Notes: generated from the sequence alone by a model not told the origin. 64,000 nucleotides of DNA from Toxonevra muliebris (GCA_963691655.1 OY829327.1:81790019-81854018); one strand, 5' to 3'; shown: positions 34,150 through 46,267, counted from the stretch's first letter. Numbers and translations are program-made.

Positions 34150-35878
34150 GGTGGTACTCAGTAAAGCTCAGTTTATTTTAGTTACCATCAGTGTTCTTGA
34201 AACTTAGGTTCTAAACTTTGGTATGGCGATAGCTAAGTATTAATCATCTTTAAGAAATAAATAAACTTGTTCACTGCTCGTTCAAGTCGTAAAATCGAAG
34301 AGAGAAATCAAGCTATCGGGAAATTATATCGAAACTTTCGACATAAATGAAACTTTTCTTTGTCTTAGAACTTCATATAAAAAAAAGAAAAGAGAGTGCA
34401 ACACTTGGTCGGTGAATTCGACTGAAATATTAACTCTTAAAACGATTTCGTATAATGGCTGTCCAGTAGCTTGAATTCTATTACCAATCGCTCGTTTCAG
34501 GTGATTCCTTTGCAGATACCACTTAGCACCCAACTTAAGTTAGTTAACAGTATCGGTTCAGTCTTGGTATTAATAATGCGATCGACCTTTGATTTCACAT
34601 TTTAGCCGATTTTAGGATGATTGTTCGGTACTGAAGCACTCATGTTGCTCCGATATTAAATTAGAATATAGTGGAATTTCTTTTTGGTTGATCTGTTCGT
34701 TATTTCATTTAGCTGGCACAAACTTGTTCGACTGTGAAAGTACCTTCTTTGAAGATTTGAGAATTTAGCCATAACCTTTGATTAACCAGAGAAGAAAACC
34801 CAACGAATAATGTATTTGAAGATAGTTTATCAAGCTTTTCTTCTAAAAAAAATCCAAATGCCCATCTGAGTAAGTATGATCAAGAACATTGCCATAGTAC
34901 AGGTATTGAAATTAGGTATATAAGATGAGTAGATTCCATGAGCCTTCGAGTGAACATTTTTGTCTCGAGACATATTTTCTATCAAGACTTTGAAATTCAG
35001 ATGAAAGCTGCAGCACTTTCTACAAATTCAATACATCCTACAAATGTTCAAGAATTAAATTGCGCTTCATAAAATTTACGAGTGTTCAGCTCTCTGAGAT
35101 TAAAACATCCTGGCCAATGCCGTTATTTTATTTATGAGCAACACAGTTAAATAAAGTGCAATAAAATTCATTAAAATCATTCAATTGCCTTGTTATCGAT
35201 AGTAAATAAAAATATTCTCAGTGTATTTACAACTGTTTTAAGAGCGCCATAAATCACAGTTACCTAAAGCCGTCTGCAATGTTTATGGTGTCGATGCTTC
35301 GTCGCACTCGTGACGGAAATCGACAACTTTGATATATTATTTTACAGTATACTCAAACATATATATATATATATATACTAAATATATATATACAGCAGTA
35401 TATTTACACAGCACACACAGGCACACAAGCCAATGTACATACAAACATACATAGAACACACATTGGTAAACACATACATTCACTTCACTTAAAAGTTAAA
35501 GTTAACCAGAAATAGATAAAGTACAGACTTCAAAATAAGATGCGGATACTAGGATTAAACTTTGCAGATAACTGGCATCAAATGTCTATAATTTTTTTCT
35601 TTTGCGTGTGTATATTTCTATGGATCTGCTTTAAAATTGAAATTTATAATGTTTGCATTTACGTTAATGGGATTAAAAGGGATTAAGGAAGATGTATTTG
35701 TACATAGGTACTAAATGCAGTACATATGTATATATTTCTAAATCAAAAGGTATTAATATTTATGTAGTTCTATTTATTTTTCATCAAAAATTTTAGTCAC
35801 GTTTCGGTTTTAATACTTTGAAATTATTTTTAACTTAAATTTTTTTTGTTGGGGTCTCTCAAACTTAGTATTTAATAA
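34150..35878. other. Gene-free stretch
   Basis: The first 150 bp continue the degenerate tandem array. The rest shows no coding region or recognised family. An (AT)n-rich run lies near 35358-35393. Confidence 0.5.
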
Positions 35879-36437
35879 CACTGTGCAATAATATATGGGC
35901 TCATGTTTGGGTCCTTGAAAAGTAATTGCGATATCGAACAAAAACTGAAAAAAAACAAAAACAATTTTCAACGTACTTATTTAACTAAAAAATTTGTTTG
36001 TTCTGCTTTTTTTTGTAAAATACACTGATTTAAGACTTTGTCATGTTCTGAGACCCTAGTTTATATTCAAAATTAAACCAATTTGTTTTTTTGCATATCT
36101 AAATCTGATTCCTACTCCAAATGCCAGTTTTTGAGATTTTAAGAACAAATTTACTATTTTGACCCATTAGAATGAGAGATATGACTTTGCAGTGTAACAC
36201 AATAATTTTCCTTACAACTTTTCCTATAATAGATTCTCAGACGTAAACATCGAGAAATGCACGGCTATATCCCAAAATGGCAGCAAACGCCAATTCAGAG
36301 CACGAAAAACCGACCAGCTTCAACCAACGCACGAGCAAGACTTTTGGCAAAATCCTATATAGGGTTTTGATTGTTAGGCCAAATACTTTTCAACTATCAT
36401 ACTCGTTACGCTGGATCCGAAATTGTGTTGCACAGTG
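35879..36437. mobile_element. Candidate MITE with CACTGTGCAA termini
   Basis: The 559-bp segment starts CACTGTGCAA and ends TTGCACAGTG, a perfect 10-bp inverted pair, with TAA on the outside of both ends (35876-35878 and 36438-36440). An inner GTGTAACACAAT near 36193 relates to the right end. CACTG ends with a 3-bp duplication would suit a CACTA-type element. A lone CACTGTGCAA end occurs at 38036. Noncoding. Confidence 0.5.
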
Positions 36438-36727
36438 TAATTTATTGTTTTCTTGATATTTTTCATTATTTTTGTATTACTTAGCTCAAAAATATGATTT
36501 GTAGTTGATAGAAACAGCGATGGATTCGATTTAGATTATGAAACTGCAAAATAAAGAGGAGATAGGACTAAGCAACATAAGGGGTGTCTGGTATGTTCAA
36601 AAGTCCAAAAATAAAATATTCACGATAGAAGCCATTAGATTAGATTAATACGGAGGTGGGCAATAATTTCTCAGATCGCTGCGGCCATCTAGGGCCTATT
36701 GTGATATACCTCAAAGATTTATTGTGT

Positions 36728-37764
36728 TTATAGTTCTCCTATGAGTTTATTTCCTTTGAGGAAATTTAATATCTCTTTAGGAGAACTATCCGCAATGTCT
36801 TGCGGTTGTAGGATAGAGTTTCCCAAGTAACGAAGTCGGGTCCTCATTAGACCTTCACAGTGGCATAAAATATGTTCTGCTGTTTCTTCCTCCTCGTTAC
36901 ATATTCGGCACGTATCGTCTTGTGCTTGACCCAAGTCTGTGTTTTTTGACCCTACAATGCCCAGTATAGAACCCTGTGGCAATTCGGATTTGGTTCCTGC
37001 CTAAATTAAACAGTTGTTTAGTTCTGCGTTGACAGATCTTTGGCATGAATGATTTAGCTTATCGGTTACCGGGGGTTTCCCTCCAGTATTGTAGCGAATT
37101 ACTGTCCAGCCAATTTTTTAAACTGATTTTAACGGAACTGAACCATGGTAGACCGCAGTCCAGTAAATTCACTGGATGATCATTTCCTTGCAAGTTCGTC
37201 CGCCATTTCATTGCCTACATGTCCTCTTTGCCCTGGCACCCAAATGAGTTGTACTCTGTTATGAGAAGCTAGACAGATTAGGAGCTGTAGGCAATCCCAA
37301 ACTAGCTTGGAGGTAATTTTATATGCAGTTAGTGCAAGAAGAGCCGCTTTGCTGTCAGAGTGTATGTAAATGTTCTTGCTGTGCACAGATCTGTTTTCAT
37401 ACTCCCTTAGGCAGAGCTCGATGGCATGCACTTCGGCTTGGAAAACTGAGTTACCTGTGCCCATACCGGCATAAATATATTTTTTTGGTCTAACTCCGTA
37501 CACTCCTGCCCCAACTCCTTCGTTTGTCTTGGAGCCATCTGTATACCATACATGATAGTCCCCTGTAAACTTTGGCCTGACCTGTTCCCAGTTATTCTTA
37601 TCAGGGAATGTGACATTAAAGTTGTGGCAGAAGTTGTAACGCGGAAGACATTTATCGGTAGAAAGAATACTAAAGCTTTCAACCAGGTTAATTTTTTGGA
37701 TTAGATCCGGATGAATAGTTTTACTCGCCGTTGCATTAATAAAAAAAGAAGCTTCTGAAAACAT
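36728..37764 (-). pseudogene. Jockey/R1-type non-LTR element: RNase H and C-terminal Cys/His region
   Basis: The open frame 37180-37764 (194 codons) contains a complete-looking RNase H domain: YTDGSK (first Asp), FQAEVHAIELC (Glu), IYIHSDSKAALLAL (Asp), and IWVPGQRGHVGNEMADELAR, where the usual GH is GQ. After a frame break and stop near 37080 (SLQYWRETPGNR / AKSFMPKICQRR) comes a second open frame, 36728-36982. It ends with CRICNEEEETAEHILCHCEG, the C-x2-C...H-x3-C-x-C motif typical of Jockey-type C-termini. The polymerase and endonuclease parts are absent upstream (5' truncation near 37790). Part of an element that would copy its own RNA at a genomic nick. Best-preserved RNase H in the window. 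Confidence 0.85.
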
Positions 37765-38242
37765 TTCTTATACAGAGCACATAAAAAAATATTTTCAACT
37801 ATTCTGAAACTGAAAAAATATTTTTAATTACTGAGCCTGTTGCCAAGTAAATTAATCTCAGAAAATGGAAATTAATTAGTCATACTCTTCACAAGGAGTG
37901 CAACGAATTATATACCGCCAAGGATTAGAAAGAAATTTTAAGGTAGTCGCAATAGGCGACGTCCAATAATTTCAAGGACCAGTCACATCTAATGATTTCG
38001 AAACTGATATTCTGTCAAGAACTAAGTTTTCATTACACTGTGCAATCAAAATTTACTTCAATTAAAGTTAAAGTTCGAAGATGTGCAGACTTTCTGTCAC
38101 TTGAATAGTGTCTTATTGAGAATTTTTGGGTGGGGACACCACTAGATTTTCAATTTTCACCTCAGCACTTCAGATGTCGCACGAAAACTGAACGGAACGT
38201 TTTATGCAGACATCATAATGGCATTTTAAGAACTTCTATCGG

Positions 38243-38290
38243 CTGCAATTCTCAAGGAATGCCAGTAGACGCATTCCTTGAGAATTGCAG
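38243..38290. repeat. Perfect 20-bp inverted repeat, 8-bp loop
   Basis: CTGCAATTCTCAAGGAATGC at 38243-38262 is followed after CAGTAGAC by its exact complement at 38271-38290. Pairing continues imperfectly outward for several bases (TCGG/TCGA). Could form a strong hairpin in DNA or RNA. Confidence 0.95.
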
Positions 38291-38296
38291 TCGACG

Positions 38297-38333
38297 AAGG
38301 TCACAACGAATGAACACGATTCATTGTGACCTT
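38297..38333. repeat. Second hairpin, 15-bp arms, 7-bp loop
   Basis: AAGGTCACAACGAAT (38297-38311) and ATTCATTGTGACCTT (38319-38333) are inverted copies with one mismatch. Only six bases separate it from the preceding hairpin. Confidence 0.9.
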
Positions 38334-39070
38334 TACTTCTTCCTTGGAAGTGTACTTGGAAAAAAGTTTACTTAAAAAAAGCATGGGAGAGGGAACTTAG
38401 AACATCAAAATGCATTCCTTCTTCAGTCTTGCAATAATAACCTCGCAATGTCAAATTTCAATTTTTCCTTAAAAAATTTTGTTTATTTTATTGCAGGTTA
38501 CTTTGACTTTTACAACATTAATTTAAGAACACCTAAAAATTGACTTTGTCAGGTTATTTTTTCTAATGTGATGCAGCAAAATTTATTTTAGATTCGAGCT
38601 CGCCAATCCGATGTACAAAACTCAATTTTGTGGCACAACGTTATAAGTAATAGGGAATAATTAATAACATATTTGAGTGTGTTTTTTTTTTTTAATATCG
38701 TCAAAGTAAAACCTGAGACCTTATAAACCTAGTTTTTATATTAAAAAAACGTTGACTTTAGATACTCAGTGCTAGTGGGGTTTTCAACAGGAAAATGTCA
38801 CACAAGCAGCCTAGAGGAGGGCAGAGACAAGTTTCAACACAATTTTTTGATGTGTAAACATTTTAGCTCACGGTATGGGCCAAATTTCAAATGTGTAAAA
38901 TGTAAGAATAACTGTAACGTAAGATGTAAGATAACTGTAACGTCCAGTTCCCCTCTCGCTCGCACTACTACACGACATGACTGTGCTACTCTAAACAACA
39001 AAGAGAGAAGAAAAGAAGAGAGGGAGAAATTAAAATACGAGCGGAGTTTGTTTGTTTATGTTTTGATCAA

Positions 39071-40275
39071 CCCAGTCGGAAACAAAGCACTCCAAAAGGC
39101 CTTTTAAAGTGCTTTGTGCAAAGCAAAAAGGTCTTTGCTTTACCATTACCTACCATTACGTTTTTTACATTGCATGTCCTAGGCGATCAGCACAAGAGCG
39201 CATAGTAGAATGAGAGCCGTACAGCAGCAATAGCAGTGCTCTCTTTTCTTGCAAACCTATAATCTCTTTTACTCCATTTAACCTCCGCAGTAAGGCTAAG
39301 CAAAGCAATACATTTTTCAAACGCTGCAAGCAGTGTGACAAAGCAAAGTATCGATCGATAATACGAACAACAAATACGATGTTCGTATTATCATCCTCTT
39401 GCTTTGTTTCATAGCAAGCAGCGATTGAAAAGTATACTGCTTTGCTTTTGCTTTATTGTGGAGTTTAAATGGAGGAAGAAATTTGTTTTGTTAAAATGAC
39501 TTATATATACACAAAAATAATGTTTTATCATTACAAATTTTTATTTTCATTATTTTAATTAAAATATAAAAAGAAAAATATTACAAATTAATATTATTAA
39601 TACATAATACTTACAAAAAAAGAACATTTTCAACTGCATTTCACAAGCTTTCTTCCACTTATTTTTCACTTTCCACTTCTGTTTTTTCTTTGGTTACTAA
39701 ACGCAACAATCTGTGAAATAAAATTTTCTGTATGTTTTTATAAATTTAATAAATAAAAATGATTATTATTCAAACCTTTTAATGTTTTAAGTAACAAATA
39801 TTTGCTTAATACACTCGCGCGCCATGTAACCGACAAGAAATTAAAACAAAAGCACGATATGCCGAAAAAAAAACGAGTAACTGAAAAAGAATATTAACCT
39901 TACTTCTGCATTGGTGTCAATTTGGAGTTTCAAAAATTTGCAAATATATAATACATTGTGCCAATATGAAACCAAACGCAATAAAATTTTAACGCAGAGA
40001 TCAGGTTAACCGATTTGATACACAAATGTCTATTACAGAGAAGCAATAATGCGATAATATGAGCATCAAACGCGAAGTTTAACTTCTGATGTTCGTATTA
40101 TCGTTCTCTTGCATTGTTGCAGTGAAGCAGCTGCTGACGAGCATAATGTTTTTATTTAGTCTTCAACCAAAAGAGAAGACTTATAAAAAACTGCTTCGGA
40201 ATAAGGTATAATGGAGTGAAAAAAAGGTCTTTTATTTCACTCCTCTGCAAAGTACTTTCATTTTGTCCGATTGGG
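39071..40275. mobile_element. Candidate TIR element with CCCARTCGGA ends
   Basis: The left end CCCAGTCGGAAACAAAG and the right end, read inward, CCCAATCGGACAAAATGAAAG match at most positions. Shared inner phrases (AAAGTRCTTTG, ACTCCATTTAACC/ACTCCATTATACC, ATGTTCGTATTATCRTYCTC) occur near both sides. No target duplication was found and no coding is visible, so the boundaries are provisional. The GTTCGTATTATC words at about 39382 and 40090 are also near inverted repeats of nearby GATAATACGAAC. Confidence 0.4.
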
Positions 40276-40434
40276 AATTTACAATTTACGACAACAAAAT
40301 GTGTGTGTATATTTATTCGTGGCAGAATTATTTGTTGGTGTTAAAAGTGTGGAGATCGACTATACCATACAAGCAGAGAAATCGCCGTAGCAAACACAGG
40401 CGTTTGATAGGTTTTGCATTCGCCTAGTTAGATT

Positions 40435-40814
40435 GCATTAGCAGCAAATATTTTTTAAAATATAAAAACAATACAAAATGATAAGTAATCAAGAATCTAG
40501 GTTTCAATAAATGTATAAACAAAATGTAGTGATAATGATAGCAAACCACGGCATTTTAAAAATTTTGCTTTGTACATTTACCTTAGAAGGGCAACACTTT
40601 TTTTTATTTATGTAAATAGCAAAAATGTTAAACAGAAAAAATCACTTATTTAATTCAATAAAAATGCATTGTTTCTTATATTTGTTAAATGCAGTCAGGC
40701 GTTCACATCTAATAAAATTTCAAATCGGCAGGAAGAAAAAGTTAAAGCGCAAATAAAAGATGCAATTACAGCTGCGTATATGCGAACATATCGTGTCCGA
40801 TGCATTGAGTAAAA
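40435..40814. repeat. Dispersed direct repeat, copy 1
   Basis: About 370 bp nearly identical to 55428-55794 in the same orientation. Differences are small indels (for example GTGATAATGATAG present here only) and scattered substitutions. Contains GCAGTCAGGCGTTCACATC and GCGTATATGCGAACATATCG. In copy 2 it runs directly into a piggyBac-like coding fragment, so it may be part of such an element. Confidence 0.85.
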
Positions 40815-41640
40815 TGTAGTGCAATTTCAAGACCTTTTAATTATAAGACCAAGTTTGGAGAACGTAGTTTTTCTCCTAAACATATAAAAAAAAATATAAA
40901 AAAATTTAAGTCAATTTATTGCAAGTACACAAATTTTTAATGGTCGGTTATTTTTAATAATCTTTTTTTACTATTTATCGCTTTCATCCATTTTAATTAC
41001 ACACAAATAAAAAGCTTAAGTTTTTAGTATATTTTTAAAAACTTTTTGCAAACACAATTCATTAGTATTGGGCAAAAGTTTTTCAACTTCTTATTGCTAT
41101 TTTTTTTTGTATTTTTTTTTCTTCTTCTTCTTGGTACGACTGGTGGTAATGTCTTGCTCATATTTATGTCAAACACGTACGAATAAAAGGAAGAAGAACA
41201 CACAAAATTGTAGGAGTAAGTAGATGAGAAAGAAAAACCGCAGTTAAAAGCGCAACTAACATACTTTTTTACTTTTGCAATTAAAAATGCAACTTTTGTT
41301 TCGAATTTCTTTATTCCCTTTTTTGGCTTTTCTAGGTTCATCTTAAATGTGGGTGAACATTATTTTGTTTCATGGAACGTGGATGTGTGGACAACATTTA
41401 GTGAAAATAAATAAAATTTCATTTAAATATATTAATCTGGATTTGGGTGCATATAAATTAAAATAGTTGAACTCCGCAGACTACGGTCCCTGCGAATTAC
41501 GATGCCATCACAATTTGTTCTGCAATGCTTAAGGTCATGGACTTTCACTTGGTCAAATACTTGAAATAAATTATTTGATGATCGCCAAAATGTTTTTCAT
41601 CGAAATCGCTCTACGGGCGATCTCATGAACCGTCGTGTTC
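40815..41640. other. Gene-free stretch
   Basis: No gene recognised. A 105-codon minus-strand open frame (41024-41341) is Lys/Ser-rich and low-complexity, and is not called. Confidence 0.5.
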
Positions 41641-41689
41641 ACCAAAGCGGTTGTTCTGGTTATTTCCAAGGCGTTTGACTGTAAGCGTT

Positions 41690-42470
41690 GATTGTAAACG
41701 CATTTTCACTGACGGCTCCAAAACAGAATTTGGTTCGGGTTCTGGGGTCTTCATTGAAAATGAATTCACTTCTCTCTTGGGTTGTATACTTCTGTTTTCC
41801 AAGCAGAAATTTTTGCAATCATCAAGGCAATGGACCATGTCATTGATAATGGTTGGAGAGAAAGGAGTATTTGTGTATTTAGTGACAGTCAGGTTGCGCT
41901 TAAATCCTTGCTTAATCCTCTAACCACGTCTTAACTGGTTATGCATTGCAAATCCAGGCTTGGTTGTGTTGGAAAACACAATAGCCTGCTGTTGATAAGG
42001 GCTCCTGGACACTCGGAAACTGGTTTCCTGGGCCCAGAATCTGTACTCTCTTTGTCGTCTACAGACATCAAGACCACCATTAATGAGTGGGTTGATTCGA
42101 CCCACAATCGGGGATTTAGACAGACAAAGCCATGTTACCTGTTATCTCGAAGCATCTAGCAGACTTTCACTTATCACTTAACACAAAGAGCTGTAGGCAG
42201 CTGGTGAGACTATATGTATATATAGGCCACTTCTCTTGGGCCCAATATACCAATATGATTGGCCTGGGAGCTAGAGTCTTCTTTGCTTCCTGTGGCTTGG
42301 AGGAAGAATGTGGAGAGACGGCGGACCACTTTCTTAGTGTCTCCCCCGCTTTCTGCCAGATCAGAGTAAGCATATTTGGCTCTGGAGTGTTGGGAGACTA
42401 ACGCCTGAGCCCTCTAACACCGCAGGATCTGCTAAGATTTATTAATAAATCTGGTAGATTTAAAGAATAG
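41690..42470 (+). pseudogene. R1/Jockey-type non-LTR element: RNase H to 3' end
   Basis: Across three frames this reads IFTDGSKTEFGSGSGVFIEN, then SVFQAEIFAIIKAMDHVIDN and ICVFSDSQVALKSL (the first Asp, Glu and second Asp of RNase H), then LLLIRAPGHS (usual WAPGHS). The open C-terminus GLGARVFFASCGLEEECGET with ADHFLSVSPAF is a Cys/His-like ending in which one Cys of the usual pattern appears as Ser. It finishes LTPQDLLRFINKSGRFKE and a stop at 42468-42470. A 3' tail (AGCAAAAATGAACACAGGAT) turns A-rich near 42508-42530. The same 3' end recurs at 47381-47500. Frameshifts and stops make it dead. Confidence 0.8.
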
Positions 42471-42519
42471 CAAAAATGAACACAGGATATAGTACAATGA
42501 ACGTAAAAAAAGAAAAAAA

Positions 42520-42985
42520 GAAAAAAAAGGCATTTGACAGAGTGTGGTACAAAGCACTGGAGTCAAAACTGATTGCACATTTGGTCAGTAATAACTTCAC
42601 AACGAATTCCCTATGTGGTCGTTCCATCCGTGTCGTGATACCGTATTGCTTCAAAGGATATTGCTTCGCAGGGTCGTTCTTTAAATGCCAAAGTGCTGCG
42701 GGGCTCGGTCCTCTCTCCAACTCTTTTCCTTGTTTTCACCAATGATCTTATGTCATTGACAAATAACTCTATCTACTCGTTTGTGGATGAAAGCATCATA
42801 TACCATTCAGACACTTGTTCCATACGCTCAACCTTTTTGGAGATTGAGAGAAAATGCACGTGGGGAATGACTCACTCAATAATGTTCTCCAAACAAACTC
42901 AGAATGAGATCTCACAAACGAACTCTCAAATCCCCAAATTACCCCTAGATTATGGCTGGAGTTGCGGATTCAGCAGCTCTTAATG
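42520..42985 (+). pseudogene. Non-LTR reverse transcriptase fragment
   Basis: Immediately after the A-rich tail of the previous fragment, the sequence reads KAFDRVWYKALESKLIAHLV, polymerase motif A of non-LTR reverse transcriptases (F-D-x-V/I-W). A frame change follows, then VLRGSVLSPTLFLVFTNDL (the SVLSP motif B region) and SIYSFVDESIIYHS. The last is the motif C block, where the catalytic A-D-D is V-D-E. The fragment begins exactly at motif A, so it looks 5'-truncated, and it is lost after about 42985. Normally copies element RNA into DNA at the target. Dead by frameshift and probable active-site change. Confidence 0.75.
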
Positions 42986-43419
42986 ATTTCGGCTTTCCCG
43001 TGTCTAATGCCGCGTTCGTCATAGGAAGCAGCCAAGTATCTCAGCTTTCTAAGGTAAGAAATATGGTATTTCACTTTGAGTGATCTTCACTTAATCTTCA
43101 TCACATTGCGTTTAATTTGCATATATGGCCAGGAACTTCACGATAAAACTATGTAATAGGAAGCAGTAGGATTTCCAGTTTCATTAACTTCTTGCAGCTT
43201 GGTAGAAACGTGCCCTGTGCTACTTTATTCTACCATTATTTCCATGGTAAATCCTTTATGGAAATACTCGACTTGATGCCATTGTTCGCGTGTTCCCCAG
43301 AACAGCGCGAACTGCAAGCGGAACTCACGAATTCCCCCTCAAAACAATACTCCAACACCTAACGCTTTCAATAGCGCGGTAAGGCTTACGACAACCGGTT
43401 ATTGGGCCGAACGTACTTA

Positions 43420-44220
43420 CAGATACAGTAAAGTTTTTGGTACTATACCAAACTTCGTGTTCAGAGGAACAGATTTCATCATACCACAACTATGTTTCAA
43501 AAGCGATTTTAAGGTAAGATTTCCTACAAAGGCGGAATGGAAGAAATTCCCGTTTTTAACAGATGGTTGTAAAATGGCCTGCGGAGTGGGCGCGGGGTTG
43601 CACACACCGCAGGTGGAAATAAATCAATCTTTATGTTTACCTCATGATGCTTCGGTTTTTTAGGCTGAAGTTCTGGCTATTTCGAAGGCTTGTCGACTAA
43701 TAAAATGTCATATCACTTCAATCCACAACCATAAAATTAAAGCTAGTTAAGGAGTGCAGGGAGGTACTGAGCGGGCAAAATCATTATGCTGGCATCACTC
43801 TCATCTGGGCTCCCGGTCATAGGAACATTCAAGGGAATGAGAAAGCTGATGAATTAGCGCGCTCAAGAGCATCACTTGACGAATCTTTAGGGGTATCGGT
43901 TCTAGTCTCCTTGGGAGTTGTCAAGGGAGGCAATTACCTGCATTGTCTTCAACTGGCCAATTGGAGATCGAAGTCACAAACATCCTGCATTACCTTGCGT
44001 GCGACATGACCCTCATTTAATGAGGATAGGTCTCGCTAGTTTTTAACCAGGGATCGTATCGACACTACTAGGTTAACCGCCGACACCGGCTACTCGGTTG
44101 TAGGTACCCACGCAGATAAACTATGCATCCCTTTTAACACCCACTGCAGAAGTTGCGGAAACTTAAAAGAAAAAGAAAAAAATCTCCCACTTACCTTATG
44201 AATGTTAAGTCTTGGCGAGG
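43420..44220 (+). pseudogene. Non-LTR RNase H and C-terminal fragment
   Basis: Plus-strand frames give FLTDGCKMACGVGAGLHTPQ (first Asp block), SVF-stop-AEVLAISKACRLI (Glu block with a stop replacing the usual Gln), and GITLIWAPGHRNIQGNEKAD followed by ELARSRASL (His and last Asp). Then come LMRIGLASFLTRDRIDTTRL and a degraded Cys/His tail HCRSCGNLKEKEKN. It is the third R1/Jockey-type piece within 2.6 kb, in the same orientation as its neighbours. They could be one rearranged element or separate 5'-truncated insertions. Confidence 0.7.
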
Positions 44221-46267
44221 ACAAGTTATAGGTTGTTTGGAAAGTATTTCCTAGATAACTCCACGGCGTGGGTATAGTCAGAGCCCTGCATTAATTCTAG
44301 TTCGGTGAGGAAGTGGTTTCAAAATGGTGCTAAAGTGCTAATTGTGACTCACAGTGAGACTGTGCAGCCACTTTTACCAACCAATCAAAGCACTATGCAT
44401 TACCGAGATAGGTCTTTTCTGTGCCGTTCCGTGCGTGTATGAAAAAGGCTCGCTGCAAAAATGCTTGCTGGCATTTATGACCTTTCCGAACCCAAACAGA
44501 ATGTTCATTGTTCTTCCTTTCCCATTCAAAAAGGATAACTGATTTTATTATTTTGTGGCATTGAAGCTCTGTATGAGTTTGAATGCCATCACATGGAATT
44601 TAAAAATTTACGTGCAAGGACACACTAAGTAGAAGACAATTATAAACAGTTTTTTATGCCATTTTATTTATTTCTTTGCAATTTCTTAATTTAATTATTT
44701 GTTTTCAGTTTTGGTAAATTCTATTTAAGGAAACTTTCTTTTTTTCCTTTCATTTTTCGCTTTCTCCTCTCTTCTATGCTACTTTAATTATTGCGGACAA
44801 AAGATAATGCGAAGAAAATGAGAAATGTGTCAACAAATTATTTTCTAAAGTTTTGTGGTAAAAATTTAATAAATTGTTAGTTACTATATGTATATGTGTG
44901 TGTGTGTATGCGCAACATTTTAAGAACAATGGAAACGCATTTCTTATGTTGACCTCCTGCTTATGGTTAATTTCTTTATAGCCACTTTCTTTTTTTTTTA
45001 ACTCGATCATAAAAAGTAGCACGAACCTCATAGCTCAATATTTTTGGTTTTTTAATTTTTTGTTGAAATTCGTACGTTTTTATTAAATTCTCAACTTTGT
45101 ATAGAGTAACTTTTTACTTTTTATATATGTAGAGCAACTTTGTAATTGTTTGCATTTATGTGCTTAACACACACAGACACACGAGCACATGCATGGAAGT
45201 TGTTTTTTTTTTTCTTTTTACATTTGCTTAATTGTTCAACTGCATATATATAATTACATTTTGGTATGAACAGTACGTGGATTGTGAGGGGGCTGGCAGG
45301 GTTGAAAGGGATTTTAATCCTTTTGTGCATTTAAAATATCTTAACTTAACTTTCGTGTATTGTTGTTTGTTTTAAGTGCACAATTTAATGTAAGCAAAAT
45401 GTTGCCATGGCAAACTCTCATTGAGATTTATTGCTCAATTTTCTTCAGGCATACATTCACATCATTAACAACAACGTTAAAAAAAACAACGGCAACTCCA
45501 ACAACGGCAACAACAGCAGCATTGCCAACAACGACATCAAGAATAACAACAATAGCAGAAACAATCAAATGCTCAACCTTAAAAGTAGAAAATGTTTTCT
45601 AGCCCACACATACACATACGTGCACACATTTTCTCATTTACACAGTCACACATGCTTTCATATATAAATATTCATATACTCAGTACCAGTATAACCCAGT
45701 TGTAAATGTTCTAGGTTATATAATTGACAACACTTACTAAAAGCAACTACCAAATCAAACTATAAACAGTCCAGGTAAAATCGTATTATATAGAATTAAA
45801 ATTCTAAAAAAGCAAGAGCGTATTTCAAGCAGAATAAGGCTTCTAACAAAAATACTTCGTTGCTGTGAATTTTAGATGGATGGAGGTGCAACGCCCATTT
45901 GACCGGTTTTGCTGATTTGCGAACTCAGCCTCTTTCTGGATAACTGTTCCAAGTTTGGTTAAGATTGCTCATCAAAGTTTGTTCAAGTTCTTGTATATAA
46001 ACACAGATGATTTCGGGATACTCCATCATAGATGAAAGGCATCATCGTTAAGCTACCAAATAAGAAGACTTGATACACTGTGTTAACTAAAGAAGAATAA
46101 CGTTTCTCAGTACAGTAAACAGAACTATAGCTCCAGAAATCTTAGATAGTCTACAAAAAATAAAGAAAACACTAAGCGACCAACAAGCAAGTTTTTAACC
46201 ACACAGAAGTTAAGTGGACCAGGCTTACACCCTTCGGATAATTAATGAACAATCCATTGAGTGGATT
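44221..46267. other. Gene-free stretch with CAA/CA simple repeats
   Basis: No gene recognised. A CAACAACG-rich segment lies at about 45460-45565; CA-rich words and poly(T) tracts surround it. Confidence 0.5.

Larger units (their letters stand above)
37790..39070. other. Gene-free stretch containing two adjacent hairpins
   Basis: No gene recognised. The 81- and 112-codon open frames here lack family motifs. The hairpins at 38243-38290 and 38297-38333 lie inside this stretch, as does a lone CACTGTGCAA element end at 38036. Confidence 0.45.

Noticed and set aside
38769..39107. 112-codon plus-strand open frame with a CVKCKNNCNVRC stretch
   Set aside because: The Cys words come from a short local duplication (TGTAAGATAACTGTAACG-like); no zinc-binding family fits and no other support exists.
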